Shown here piece after piece: positions 1 through 8,014 of a stretch of 64,000 bases of DNA. The translations under genes were made by a program, and so were the position numbers. The notes under the pieces are model-generated. The model saw only the letters and a list, made by a program, of their open reading frames with translations. It was not told where the DNA came from and made no database searches. Numbering within the stretch: position 1 is the stretch's first letter; the number at the start of each line of letters is the position of its first letter. This DNA comes from Paenibacillus ottowii. GTDB taxonomy: Bacteria > Bacillota > Bacilli > Paenibacillales > Paenibacillaceae. The DNA lies in contig NZ_VIJZ01000003.1 in the NCBI RefSeq assembly GCF_006874425.1, positions 434,001 through 498,000 of the forward strand. Direction: 5' to 3'.

Positions 1-1
1 T

Positions 2-562
2 TCCGATGATCGTTACTATCGCGATGCCCAGACCAACGGTGTATTTATCGACAATCATGATGTAAAACGTTTCCTGAATGACGCCTCCGGCAAGCCGGGT
101 GCTAACTATGACAAATGGCCACAGCTCAAAACTGCTTTGGGCTTTACTCTGACATCACGCGGAATTCCAATCATCTATCAAGGCACTGAGCAAGGCTTTA
201 ATGGCGGAGATGACCCCGGCAATCGGGAGAATATGGTTTTCAACTCCAACCATGACTTGTATCAGTACATTGCTAAGCTGAATAATGTGCGCAATAACCA
301 CCCTGCTCTGCAAAACGGCGGCCAAAAGGAAAAATGGGTGGACGACTCCTTTTACAGTTTTCAGCGCTCTAAAAACGGTGACGAGGCCATCGTATTTATC
401 AACAACTCCTGGAATAGCCAAACCCGCACGATTGGCAACTTCGATAATCTGTCCAACGGAACTCGCCTGACCAACCAGCTAAGCAATGACTCCGTTCAGA
501 TTAACAACGGTTCGATCACTGTGACTCTTGCTCCAAAGGAAGTTAAAATTTTCACCAAGTAA
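2..562 (+). CDS. alpha-amylase, GH13 (3' part only)
   Basis: Only the last 186 codons are in the window; the gene starts upstream of base 1. The reading frame opens with FIDNHDVKRF, which is conserved region IV of GH13 alpha-amylases (the NHD carries the substrate-binding His and the transition-state-stabilising Asp). It is followed by GIPIIYQGTEQGF, the conserved strand 8 and loop at the end of the (beta/alpha)8 barrel, and a roughly 80-residue beta-rich C domain ending LAPKEVKIFTK. No starch-binding module follows. The enzyme would cleave alpha-1,4 bonds in starch or maltodextrins and is probably secreted, but the signal peptide cannot be seen. The family is clear; the exact specificity (alpha-amylase or a cyclodextrinase/CGTase relative) cannot be settled from this fragment. 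Confidence 0.88.
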   Translation, partial: SDDRYYRDAQTNGVFIDNHDVKRFLNDASGKPGANYDKWPQLKTALGFTLTSRGIPIIYQGTEQGFNGGDDPGNRENMVFNSNHDLYQYIAKLNNVRNNHPALQNGGQKEKWVDDSFYSFQRSKNGDEAIVFINNSWNSQTRTIGNFDNLSNGTRLTNQLSNDSVQINNGSITVTLAPKEVKIFTK

Positions 563-619
563 ACAGCGTTATTCAGTTACATTGGTTATTCAGATGTGCT
601 AAAATAAATGATAGAAGGA

Positions 620-625
620 TATACT
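620..625 (+). promoter_or_regulatory. candidate -10 box of antisense antitoxin RNA
   Basis: TATACT lies just upstream of the A-rich start of the putative antitoxin RNA. The hexamer 17 bases further upstream is a poor -35 match, so the promoter is only tentative. The same TATACT followed by A-run and AGAGC recurs at the second module near 54199. Confidence 0.4.
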
Positions 626-662
626 AAAAAAAGAGCAAGGATGCTGGTAACATCCCTACTCT
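625..662 (-). terminator. terminator of the toxin mRNA
   Basis: On the minus strand a 12-bp stem (AGAGTAGGGATG with CATCCTTGCTCT, two G-U pairs) is followed by seven T. It ends the toxin transcript and coincides with the 5' end of the opposing antisense RNA. Confidence 0.75.
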
Positions 663-757
663 TGGCAACAGCCGCTTTGAAGAGCGGTCGGCTGTTCAAA
701 GGCGATCTACAGAAATAGACCGTTTTCCCCTTGAGCAGGGCGGTCTATTTCTTTTTG
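632..757 (+). ncRNA. candidate type I antitoxin RNA (RatA/SR4-like layout)
   Basis: Putative antisense RNA running from just after TATACT to a plus-strand terminator at 713-757, converging on the toxin gene on the minus strand and overlapping the last 13 bases of its coding region plus all of its 3' UTR. Its 5' part is the reverse of the toxin mRNA terminator, and it contains an internal hairpin at about 667-697 (AACAGCCG paired with CGGCTGTT). Tail-to-tail overlap of this kind is known for txpA/RatA and bsrG/SR4 of Bacillus subtilis. Transcript ends are inferred, not observed. Confidence 0.55.
713..757 (+). terminator. terminator of the antisense RNA
   Basis: Perfect 10-bp stem AAATAGACCG / CGGTCTATTT followed by CTTTTTG on the plus strand. 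The toxin stop codon (minus strand) lies inside the distal arm of this stem. It could also stop read-through from the amylase gene. Confidence 0.75.
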
Positions 758-864
758 TTTTGGTTCAGCGCAATAACAATGGTAACGATTAATCCGATCA
801 ACGCTACTAGTAGCGTGCCGAACATCATCATTAATGTCAGAGCATCCTTAACCTCCACAGGCAT
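745..864 (-). CDS. holin-like type I toxin, 39 aa (Hol_Tox family)
   Basis: Small ORF with a strong ribosome binding site (GGGAGG a few bases before ATG). The product begins MPVEVKDALTLMMMFGTLLV, continues with a hydrophobic helix (about residues 9-32) and ends in the polar tail NQNKKK. This matches the pattern of putative holin-like toxins found in multiple copies in Bacillales genomes (Pfam Hol_Tox): a short acidic N-terminus, an MMMFGTLL-type membrane helix and a lysine-rich end. Such proteins insert in the cytoplasmic membrane. The gene faces a converging RNA with its own terminator (713-757), so it is read as a type I toxin-antitoxin module. Toxicity and antisense control are inferred from family and layout. 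Confidence 0.8.
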   Translation of the reverse strand: MPVEVKDALTLMMMFGTLLVALIGLIVTIVIALNQNKKK

Positions 865-1020
865 CACCTCCCTTCCGGGAGACTTAGCCGACCGCCCACC
901 TAAGCCATTCTGTTGTTACTGGAATTATAGCACGTAAATCCGTCCTTAAGCGACAACATTTTACATACTTATCCAGCCAATCTTATGCAAACACTCATCG
1001 TCTTTTTCTGCTTACACACT

Positions 1021-1758
1021 CTACTTTGTCTCTATACGGGTATAGCTTCTTAACGCCAATAAAAGCCCCAGCACAAAAATGAAACAAGTACTGATGATTC
1101 CTCCAGGAACATTCGTAAATGTTCTGCCCAGTGTGCCGTGTGGAGAAAACAATAACGGCACGGTCCATGGATAAAAGGTATTTCCAGGTGTATTAACCAA
1201 AACAAAATTTAAACACATAACGGTACACATCCCCATAATGGCGGGCACAAATTTTTTCCATCGTATAGCGAAGAACGTAATGATCGGGACGAGCATAGCG
1301 TGCATAATAATCATTTTAGTGAAGATTCCAAGCTGATATATAATGATTTCAAAGGTTAGTGGTCTGTCCGTAATTAACATACCCAATAGCGCAGATAGCC
1401 CAAATGCCAACAGAAGGCTAACAGCGATGTACATATAAATAACAAGCAGCTTGCTGAAGTAAAGACGATTCCGGCGAACCGGGCTTGTAAACAGGGCCAT
1501 ATGGGTCCTCTCTTGATATTCTCTCGCATAGATATAGCAGGTCAAAATATAATAGCTCATATACCCAGTCAGAAAATTAATAAGAGTAACAATACTCATA
1601 AAATAGTCATTCCAACCATCACGATCTATCGAATACTTGGGACTACCCGTGTAACTACAAAATTCCACCACAATGGTTAATACTAAAATCATTACACTCA
1701 ACAAAAGAATCTTAGTTCTTTTCAGCTTCAAGCACTCTGCTTTAAACAGGGCAAACAT
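1021..1758 (-). CDS. ABC-2 permease, lantibiotic-immunity (LanE/G) type
   Basis: 245-aa integral membrane protein with about six hydrophobic segments, an ABC-2 type permease like MutG/EpiG/SpaG. The start MFALFKAECLKL is chosen because AAAGGAGG sits 7 bases upstream of this ATG; an upstream in-frame ATG lacks a site. It shares with its neighbour the landmarks YSIDR.GW, YYILT, ITDRPLT and AIRWK, so the two permeases are diverged paralogues forming a heterodimer. It is the last gene of a three-gene leftward operon (ATPase, permease, permease), the usual LanFEG layout, which expels lantibiotics or related peptides from the membrane. No lantibiotic biosynthesis gene is nearby, so a resistance role is inferred and the substrate is unknown. 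Confidence 0.8.
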   Translation of the reverse strand: MFALFKAECLKLKRTKILLLSVMILVLTIVVEFCSYTGSPKYSIDRDGWNDYFMSIVTLINFLTGYMSYYILTCYIYAREYQERTHMALFTSPVRRNRLYFSKLLVIYMYIAVSLLLAFGLSALLGMLITDRPLTFEIIIYQLGIFTKMIIMHAMLVPIITFFAIRWKKFVPAIMGMCTVMCLNFVLVNTPGNTFYPWTVPLLFSPHGTLGRTFTNVPGGIISTCFIFVLGLLLALRSYTRIETK

Positions 1759-1788
1759 AGCAAACCTCCTTTGAAAAGCTCTCTCCAT

Positions 1789-2499
1789 CTAGCCCCTTCT
1801 TTGATATGCCCATAGGGATAAAAACAATCCAAGAAGAAAGGTTACAGATAAACTCAACCACGCAATGGGAATATTGACGTGTCTAACCGTGCTCCCTTCA
1901 TTGGGAGATAAGAGATAGGGCACAATCCACGGGTACCATTCACTTTTGCACAAAAAACTCAAAAATATAGCAGTACAAACTAAGAGCACAACTACCATGA
2001 TGCTTTTCCAACGTATAGCAAAAAAAGAGGCGATCGGAATCAACATTGCATGCATCACACACATTTTGGAAAATACTTGAATCTGGTATACCCAGATAGT
2101 CATCGTTAAAGGTCGATCTGTAATGAGCATACCTAATAATACAGATAAAAACAGAACGAAAAACAAGGATATAATAATAAATGCATACACAACGGCCAAT
2201 TTACTGAAATAGAATTTAACTCTAGTAACAGGCGTAGTAAACATAAATAGATGTGTGTTTTCCTGATACTCTCTTGCAAAAATATGACCGGTTAATATGT
2301 AGTAGCTAATAAATCCGGCTGCAATATTGACTAAGAAAACAATATTTGTAAAATAGTAGACCCAACCCAGTCTATCAATTGAATACCTATAAAAAATAGC
2401 ACTCAAAGCGAATTCCAGCAGTACAACAGCCAGCAATATAATATAGCTTAACAAGAAGGCTTTAGAGCCTTTAAGCTTAATAAGTTCTGCTCTAATCAC
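1789..2499 (-). CDS. ABC-2 permease, lantibiotic-immunity (MutE/EpiE) type
   Basis: 236-aa membrane protein with about six transmembrane helices, paralogous to the next gene downstream. The preferred start is a GTG (then IRAELIKLKG) with GAGG about 9 bases upstream; another GTG three codons earlier is possible. It overlaps the end of the ATPase gene by a few bases, which implies translational coupling. Together with the ATPase it forms a LanFEG-like exporter. Members of this family remove lantibiotics from the cell membrane; here that role is inferred from family only. Confidence 0.8.
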   Translation of the reverse strand: MIRAELIKLKGSKAFLLSYIILLAVVLLEFALSAIFYRYSIDRLGWVYYFTNIVFLVNIAAGFISYYILTGHIFAREYQENTHLFMFTTPVTRVKFYFSKLAVVYAFIIISLFFVLFLSVLLGMLITDRPLTMTIWVYQIQVFSKMCVMHAMLIPIASFFAIRWKSIMVVVLLVCTAIFLSFLCKSEWYPWIVPYLLSPNEGSTVRHVNIPIAWLSLSVTFLLGLFLSLWAYQRRG

Positions 2500-3418
2500 G
2501 TCGCCCACCCTCTCCTGAAATGAGAGTCAGAAAGTACTCTTCTAGCGTCTGCTTTGTGGTATGTATCTCATAGACTGAAAACTGATGATCTATTAACTGT
2601 CTATTTAAGGTGGCTGTATTTTCAATCGGACTATGAATTCTTAGTTGTTGTGAGGATAACACCTGAGATTGTAGCTGCTCTATATGTTTTTGTAGAAATG
2701 TTTGTGCTGCATCTGCATCGTCTACCTTTAGATCTGTATATTGCTCAAAACCTTCCTCTAACTGACTCAGTCGATCTTCCGCTAACAGTTTTCCATTATG
2801 TATAATCCCGATGTGTGTAGCTAACTGCTGGATTTCGCTCAAAATGTGACTGGAAATAAGAATGGTTTTCCCTTCTTCCTCGCACAATCGCTTCAATAGC
2901 TGACGAATTTCCTTAATTCCAGATGGGTCCAGTCCGTTCGTCGGCTCATCCAATATAAGCAACTCAGGGTCATGAACAAGCGCTCTTGCAATCCCTAATC
3001 GTTGCTTCATTCCCAGAGAAAAATCTTTGAACTTCTTTTTTCCGGTGTGCTCTAATCCCACCGTAGTTAAGGTTCGTTCAATTCTCCCATCATCCTTCAC
3101 CCCCATATACGTACAGCAGATTCTAAGATTATCGCGAGCACTCAGGTTTTCGTATAAACCAGGCGTTTCGATGATCGTGCCAATCTTAGAAAAGATAAAC
3201 GGATAGTTTTGCTCCAACCGCTCGCCAAATAAAAAAACCTCTCCACTTGTAGGCTCAATCAGCCTCATCAGCATGCGGATGGTTGTCGTCTTGCCAGCCC
3301 CATTTTCGCCTAGAAAACCGTAGATACTGCCGCGTTCTACATGTAAGGAAATATCGTCTACAGCTATCGACATCCCAAACTGTTTGCGAAGCTTTTTCGT
3401 TTCGATAACATACTCCAT
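2492..3418 (-). CDS. ABC transporter ATPase, lantibiotic-immunity (LanF/BcrA) type
   Basis: 308-aa ATP-binding subunit. Walker A is GENGAGKTT, the signature is FSLGMKQRLGIA, Walker B is LLILDEPTNGLDP, and the switch His lies in LISSHILSE. A C-terminal extension of about 80 residues after the ATPase core is typical of BcrA/SpaF-like subunits. The start MEYVIETKKLRKQFG has AGGAGG 9-10 bases upstream; the longer in-frame ORF is not needed. First gene of the operon with the two ABC-2 permeases. It powers export of a membrane-active peptide or similar compound; substrate unknown. No two-component system adjoins it, unlike many bacitracin-type modules. Confidence 0.87.
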   Translation of the reverse strand: MEYVIETKKLRKQFGMSIAVDDISLHVERGSIYGFLGENGAGKTTTIRMLMRLIEPTSGEVFLFGERLEQNYPFIFSKIGTIIETPGLYENLSARDNLRICCTYMGVKDDGRIERTLTTVGLEHTGKKKFKDFSLGMKQRLGIARALVHDPELLILDEPTNGLDPSGIKEIRQLLKRLCEEEGKTILISSHILSEIQQLATHIGIIHNGKLLAEDRLSQLEEGFEQYTDLKVDDADAAQTFLQKHIEQLQSQVLSSQQLRIHSPIENTATLNRQLIDHQFSVYEIHTTKQTLEEYFLTLISGEGGRRD

Positions 3419-3530
3419 TTCTTTTATCCTCCTATACACGCCAAATACAATTATTATACAAATTACATCATCCACAAAATGTAAGAACGATCACATTTAT
3501 TCATTTATCAATCATTATCCTGCTAAAAAC

Positions 3531-3580
3531 AAAACAGGCACCCGACGAAGCGTACACTTCGTTACAGGTGCCTGTTTATA
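3531..3580 (-). terminator. terminator after namA
   Basis: Inverted repeat ACAGGCACC / GGTGCCTGT with a second hairpin in the loop (CGAAG/CTTCG), followed on the minus strand by TTTTGTTTTT. Ends the ene-reductase transcript. Confidence 0.8.
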
Positions 3581-3607
3581 TATAAACAACGTGGGATTAC
3601 TTAGGCC

Positions 3608-4636
3608 TCAGTAGCCACGTTGATATTGTTCAGGTACAGAGGGCTTTTCGCCGCGCAGCGCTACCGCTGCATGAATCGCCCAATACGGATCGCGCAGCAG
3701 TCCGCGTCCCACAGCGACCAGATCGGCATCCTCATTGCCGATTACAGACTGCGCCAAGGCTGGGTCATCCAGTACGCCAACGGCGATTACTGGGATGTTT
3801 AGTGCCTCGCGGATTTGACGAGCAAACGGCACTTGGTAGCCAGGATAGTTGCCTGGCTTTCTGGCTCCAGCCGGGCCTTCTCCGCCCGAGCTGACATGGA
3901 TCACGTCTACGCCTGCCGCCTGATATGCACGGCTCAGCTCTATGGCATGATCCACATCGTATCCACCATCTACGTATTCCACCGCGCTGATGCGGAAGAT
4001 TAACGGCATACCCGCAGGCATTTCCTTGCGTACAGCCTGAATAACCTCAACGCCGAAACGGGATAAATCCTTACCATACTCGTCATCCCGCTTGTTCGTA
4101 ACTGGAGAATGGAATTGGTGAATTAGATAACCATGTGCACCGTGAAGCTCAATCGTATCCACGCCTGCTTGAACCGCCCGCCGGGCGGCGTCTGCAAATT
4201 TTTGCACCATGCCATGCACTTCCTCCGTGGTCAGTGCGCGTGGCTGCTTATAATTTGCATCCGGGTAGGCGATGGCCGAAGGAGCCACCGGCTCTGCTGC
4301 ATCCTCAGCTTTACGGCCTGCATGAGCAATCTGAATGCCTACCTTGGCTCCGTGCGCATGAATACCGTCAACCAGCTTCTTATAAGCTGGGACATGCTCG
4401 TCTGACCACAGTCCCAAGTCATAATCTGTAATCCGTCCGTCCGGTTCTACGTCCGTCATTTCTATAATAATCAGACCCGTGCCTCCGATAGCTCTGCTCA
4501 GGTAGTGAACATGATGCCAATCATTCGGAATTCCATCCTTGGCCGTCACCGAGTATTGGCACATGGGGGCCATGACCACACGATTTTTTAACTCCAAGTC
4601 TTTGATTGCATACGGTGTAAACAACGAAGTTTTCAA
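3608..4636 (-). CDS. namA: NADPH dehydrogenase, old yellow enzyme (NamA/YqjM)
   Basis: 342-aa flavoprotein of the OYE family, closely patterned on B. subtilis YqjM (338 aa): LFTPYAIKDLELKNRVVMAP at the N-terminus, MCQYS, the IQIAHAGRKAE segment binding FMN, ELHGAHGYLIHQFHSPVTNKR with the paired catalytic-site His residues, and ending VPEQYQRGY. The family reduces activated C=C bonds of enals, enones, maleimides and nitro compounds with NADPH, acting in the cytosol. The start is taken as TTG because AAGGAG lies 9 bases upstream and the product then begins KTSLFTP, the same distance from the fold start as MARKLFTP in YqjM; an ATG three codons earlier abuts the ribosome site. Confidence 0.93.
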   Translation of the reverse strand: MKTSLFTPYAIKDLELKNRVVMAPMCQYSVTAKDGIPNDWHHVHYLSRAIGGTGLIIIEMTDVEPDGRITDYDLGLWSDEHVPAYKKLVDGIHAHGAKVGIQIAHAGRKAEDAAEPVAPSAIAYPDANYKQPRALTTEEVHGMVQKFADAARRAVQAGVDTIELHGAHGYLIHQFHSPVTNKRDDEYGKDLSRFGVEVIQAVRKEMPAGMPLIFRISAVEYVDGGYDVDHAIELSRAYQAAGVDVIHVSSGGEGPAGARKPGNYPGYQVPFARQIREALNIPVIAVGVLDDPALAQSVIGNEDADLVAVGRGLLRDPYWAIHAAVALRGEKPSVPEQYQRGY

Positions 4637-4781
4637 AACGCTCATCTCCTTTTTCATCTCTAACACATAACTAGAAATACACTCCAAATTACACGGTCTA
4701 TTATAAGCACAATCGGCACAGTCCAAACGAAACAAAGAGATTCCCCAACCGGAGTATCCCTCGTATTTGTACCGTGCAGTC

Positions 4782-4797
4782 ATTATGTATACGTAAT
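4782..4797. promoter_or_regulatory. quasi-palindrome upstream of namA, possible operator
   Basis: ATTATGTATACGTAAT is a 16-base near-perfect palindrome about 150 bases upstream of the namA start, in the otherwise empty 4637-4914 gap. OYE genes are often controlled by thiol- or electrophile-sensing repressors, so it may be an operator. No regulator gene is adjacent. Confidence 0.3.
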
Positions 4798-4914
4798 GTT
4801 GTTAGTTATATTGCACACAATCTATTATCCACAACTCAATAACTTTTTGCAAGTAAATATTTAAATATTATTAAATATTTTTTTGTCTGCATTTTTGACG
4901 GCTCTTAGCAATAA

Positions 4915-4945
4915 CACAAAAAGACGCCCGTAAGGGCGCCTCTGT
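4915..4945 (-). terminator. terminator after solute-binding protein gene
   Basis: Stem GAGGCGCCC / GGGCGTCTT with a TTAC loop and a T-rich tail (TTTTTG) on the minus strand, just after the stop of the leftward gene. Confidence 0.85.
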
Positions 4946-4956
4946 GAAAACCAATC

Positions 4957-6261
4957 TTATTGTGCCGAACCTAACTGCGTCCATGCCTTCTCAATCTCTG
5001 CAACCGCCTGATCCTTGTTCATGTTACCACTGATATAAGCCTGCATCAGTTCACCAAATTTTTGGTGGAATGTGTCCAGCGAGTAGTTCACAGACAAATC
5101 ACCGGATTTGGATGTTTTCAAAATACTTTCCATTTCCTTAGGCATTTCCAGATCAGGAAGCGGCGCATCCTTAATTGGAGGAATTACCTTCGCTACTTGG
5201 GAGAACCAGTTCTTACCGTATTCTGAAGTGTACAGCCAGTTGAAGAATTCAATGGTTTCCTTGGATACTTCGGAATCCTTGTTGATACGCAGTGCCTGAT
5301 CGGCACCCGTAATGATGACCGATTGATCCGCTTTGTCACTTACCGGATATCCCATAATGCCAATCTTGAGATCCGGATTAATTTTCTTGATCGCTTCCTC
5401 ATCCCATGCACCTTTGCCCGTCATAAACGCAGCTTTACCAGAGGCAAAATCACTCACTTCTGCATTGCTATCCCGTTCCAGCGGCTTATCTGTACCATGT
5501 TTCACCGTCAGATCAATGAAACTAAAGAAGTTGTTGTACAGCAATGGGTAGTTCTTGATTTTCGCTTTACCTGCAATAAAATCATCAACAAGCTGCTTCG
5601 GCTCTACCCCGGCATCCTGCGCTGCAGCATCAACATAGTGTTGGAAAATGTGCTTCCATACCCACCACTCTTTATAGGCATTAGCAAATGGAGTAATGCC
5701 CTTCGCCTCTAGCTTGGTAACGGCATCCTGCATCTCCGCAACTGTCTTCGGCGGGGAGGTTATTCCAGCCTTGGTAAGCAAATCTTTGTTGTAAATTAAC
5801 GCAAACAGGTTTCCCTTGACTGGCAATCCCAGCACTTTGCCGTCACTGGAAGTCATATTCGCCCGGACGGCATCCGTCATGGCTGCTGCCAGCGGTTCAT
5901 TGGTGAGATCCGCGCTATAATCAGCATAGGTGTCGATGTCGCCTCCAGCCGTGGTCTGGAACACATCCGGTGTACTGCCTGAAGCTATTTTTGACTTAAG
6001 AATCGTGTTGTAGTCTGCCTGCATGATCTCCAAATTGATCTTCACATTAGGCTTGACCTTTTTATACTCCTCAATATACGCGTTAAAAGCATCAGTATAC
6101 TCCGGTGAGGCTGTAAACATGTTTATTGTAACCGTTTTCAAATCTTCTTTGCCGCCAGTGCTTTCTTTAGCCGCGTCTGTGCCGCCGCTGCTTCCGCATC
6201 CGCTCAACAAACCGACCGTCAAAAGCAAACTGCCGGATAACGCCATCATCTTCTTTAACAT
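4957..6261 (-). CDS. carbohydrate ABC transporter, substrate-binding lipoprotein
   Basis: 434-aa family 1 extracellular solute-binding protein. A lipoprotein signal with lipobox LLSGC (Cys22) is followed by a Gly/Ser linker and the typical NMFTASPEYTDAFNAYIEEY start of the mature fold, then NLFALIYNKDLLTKAGI and KAAFMTGKGAWDEE motifs common to MalE-like sugar binders. It sits downstream of the YesN/YesM pair on the same strand, while the two permeases are divergent at 9989-11715. No ATPase gene is present, as is usual for this class, which shares an MsmX-type ATPase encoded elsewhere. A GGGGGAG site precedes the ATG. The sugar cannot be read from sequence; an oligosaccharide linked to pectin or starch use would suit the neighbours. 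Confidence 0.88.
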   Translation of the reverse strand: MLKKMMALSGSLLLTVGLLSGCGSSGGTDAAKESTGGKEDLKTVTINMFTASPEYTDAFNAYIEEYKKVKPNVKINLEIMQADYNTILKSKIASGSTPDVFQTTAGGDIDTYADYSADLTNEPLAAAMTDAVRANMTSSDGKVLGLPVKGNLFALIYNKDLLTKAGITSPPKTVAEMQDAVTKLEAKGITPFANAYKEWWVWKHIFQHYVDAAAQDAGVEPKQLVDDFIAGKAKIKNYPLLYNNFFSFIDLTVKHGTDKPLERDSNAEVSDFASGKAAFMTGKGAWDEEAIKKINPDLKIGIMGYPVSDKADQSVIITGADQALRINKDSEVSKETIEFFNWLYTSEYGKNWFSQVAKVIPPIKDAPLPDLEMPKEMESILKTSKSGDLSVNYSLDTFHQKFGELMQAYISGNMNKDQAVAEIEKAWTQLGSAQ

Positions 6262-6367
6262 GGATACTCCCCCATCTGTTTGTGATCAACGTCCATGCGC
6301 TCATTCTAAAAAATATAGCCTCATTTAAAAAGGCAGATTAGTGAAGCGTTAAGGGTAAAAAAGTGGT

Positions 6368-8014
6368 TTATTGCAAGCTCACGCGATACTCCGACGGTGA
6401 CACCTGATAATAATTGCGAAAAGCCTTGCTGAAATAGTTTTTATCCTTGTACCCGAGCATATCGGAGATTTCCTGAATTTTCAGGCTGGAATCACCCAAT
6501 AGCTCCTTCGCCTTGTCCATTCTGACCTTCTGTACATATTCGTGAATGCCGTAACCAAATTGCTGCTTGAACAACTTCATCAGATATTCCCGGCTCAAAA
6601 AGTAGGTTTCAGCAAAAAACGAGATTTTGATATCTTCAAAATAGTAGCGGTCAATGTACCTTTTGATCTCTGTAATATCAAAGGGCTGGTTTCCCGCTTG
6701 AACATGTTGGACCCCAGCAATGTAAAGCTCCAGCATCCGGTGTAATCTCTGACTGTAGTCGGCAAAGCTCGTAAAATCAGCAGACAAATCGCCTTCAACC
6801 ACGCGCCCCAGTTCCCCAAAGGTTCCCTCCTGATTAGACGCGGACACAGGCGTACTCAGCTCAATTGCTGCTTCTCTTAGTAAAAAATGAAACTCTCGCA
6901 TCAATCGATCCGCATCCTGTAAACGGAAAGCAGGGCCTGATGCCAATTGTTTCAACAGATCGCTCAGCAGCACTTTTGCCCGGTTGGCCTGACCGGTCTG
7001 AGCGTCCTTTTGAATCGACAACAGCCGATCCGTCCATGTCATTTCCTCTGATAAACCTATTTGTCGAGGCACCGTATGGAGTATAGATTCCCCCTCCAGC
7101 TTCAACACATCCGTGCTGTGAATGAGCATCTTGGCATCCCTATAAGCAGAAGCCAGCTCCACTACGTCAGTACAGAGCTTGCCCACTCCGGCCGCTACCA
7201 CCATACTGAACAGCCCGTGCAGGTTCGCAACTGCCTTCTGGGCCACTTGTGCCAATAGGAGAGGCATATGTTCTTCTTGTCCTGGCGCCAGGGTACAGAC
7301 CGAAACGATCTCGCGTTCCCGTCGCGGATGGGAGAAGCTAAAACAACGCAATCGTTCATCTGATGTCTGCGCTAATACATTAGTTATAGCAAAATCCATC
7401 AGTTCAACATCGCCATGAAAGCGCGTTCTGCGGATCTCATTCCTGTTCAGCAGCTTCAGCACAATGACTCCAAAGCGGTTTTCCGGCCGATCCGCTCCAA
7501 TTAAAGGGAGTAACGCGGTATTCGCCTGCCTTTTAAAACTACCATCCAAAATGGATACATACAGCTTCTCTTTCAGCTTTGGCAGTGACATATTTAGCGT
7601 AATGCTCTGGCTAATGAACTCGTCCTTGCTTTGCTTGCGGCTTTCCAGAATGTCCACCGCCTTGCGCAGTGCCTGATTCAGATCTTGGCGGTTGATAGGT
7701 TTGAGCAGGTAATCTACCACCCGCGATTGAATCGCTTGTCGCGTAAATTCAAAGTCGTTGTAGCCACTAATGACAATGATCAGTAGATGAGGATGTGCCT
7801 TTTCGATCACACGAAGAAATTCAATGCCGTTCATCTCCGGCATTTTCATATCCACCATCACGATATCGATAGGGTGCTGACCGAGTAGCTCCATTCCCAA
7901 CCTTCCATTCGTCGCCTCATAAATATGTTCGACACCCAGATGATCCCAGTCTCCAACAATACGAATGGCTTCACGTAGCGGTTCTTCATCATCAATAATT
8001 AGTACGTTATACAT
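6368..8014 (-). CDS. response regulator, AraC-type output (YesN family)
   Basis: 548 aa. N-terminal receiver domain with the acidic pair at residues 8-9, phospho-acceptor Asp55 (IVMVDMKMPE) and conserved Lys105 in DYLLKPINR. A middle region of about 300 residues without recognisable motif is followed by a C-terminal AraC/XylS DNA-binding domain (about 440-548) containing FLSREYLMKLFKQQFG and the second helix-turn-helix YKDKNYFSKAFRNYYQVSP. Its start overlaps the kinase stop by 8 bases, so the two are translationally coupled. It probably activates the solute-binding protein gene and the divergent permease operon in response to a sugar sensed by the kinase; this is typical of YesMN systems beside sugar ABC transporters. 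Confidence 0.92.
   Translation of the reverse strand: MYNVLIIDDEEPLREAIRIVGDWDHLGVEHIYEATNGRLGMELLGQHPIDIVMVDMKMPEMNGIEFLRVIEKAHPHLLIIVISGYNDFEFTRQAIQSRVVDYLLKPINRQDLNQALRKAVDILESRKQSKDEFISQSITLNMSLPKLKEKLYVSILDGSFKRQANTALLPLIGADRPENRFGVIVLKLLNRNEIRRTRFHGDVELMDFAITNVLAQTSDERLRCFSFSHPRREREIVSVCTLAPGQEEHMPLLLAQVAQKAVANLHGLFSMVVAAGVGKLCTDVVELASAYRDAKMLIHSTDVLKLEGESILHTVPRQIGLSEEMTWTDRLLSIQKDAQTGQANRAKVLLSDLLKQLASGPAFRLQDADRLMREFHFLLREAAIELSTPVSASNQEGTFGELGRVVEGDLSADFTSFADYSQRLHRMLELYIAGVQHVQAGNQPFDITEIKRYIDRYYFEDIKISFFAETYFLSREYLMKLFKQQFGYGIHEYVQKVRMDKAKELLGDSSLKIQEISDMLGYKDKNYFSKAFRNYYQVSPSEYRVSLQ

Noticed and set aside
731..937. 68-codon plus-strand frame (MSRAVYFFLFWFSA...)
   Set aside because: It is the antisense shadow of the holin-like toxin gene; no ribosome site, and the minus-strand frame matches a known family.
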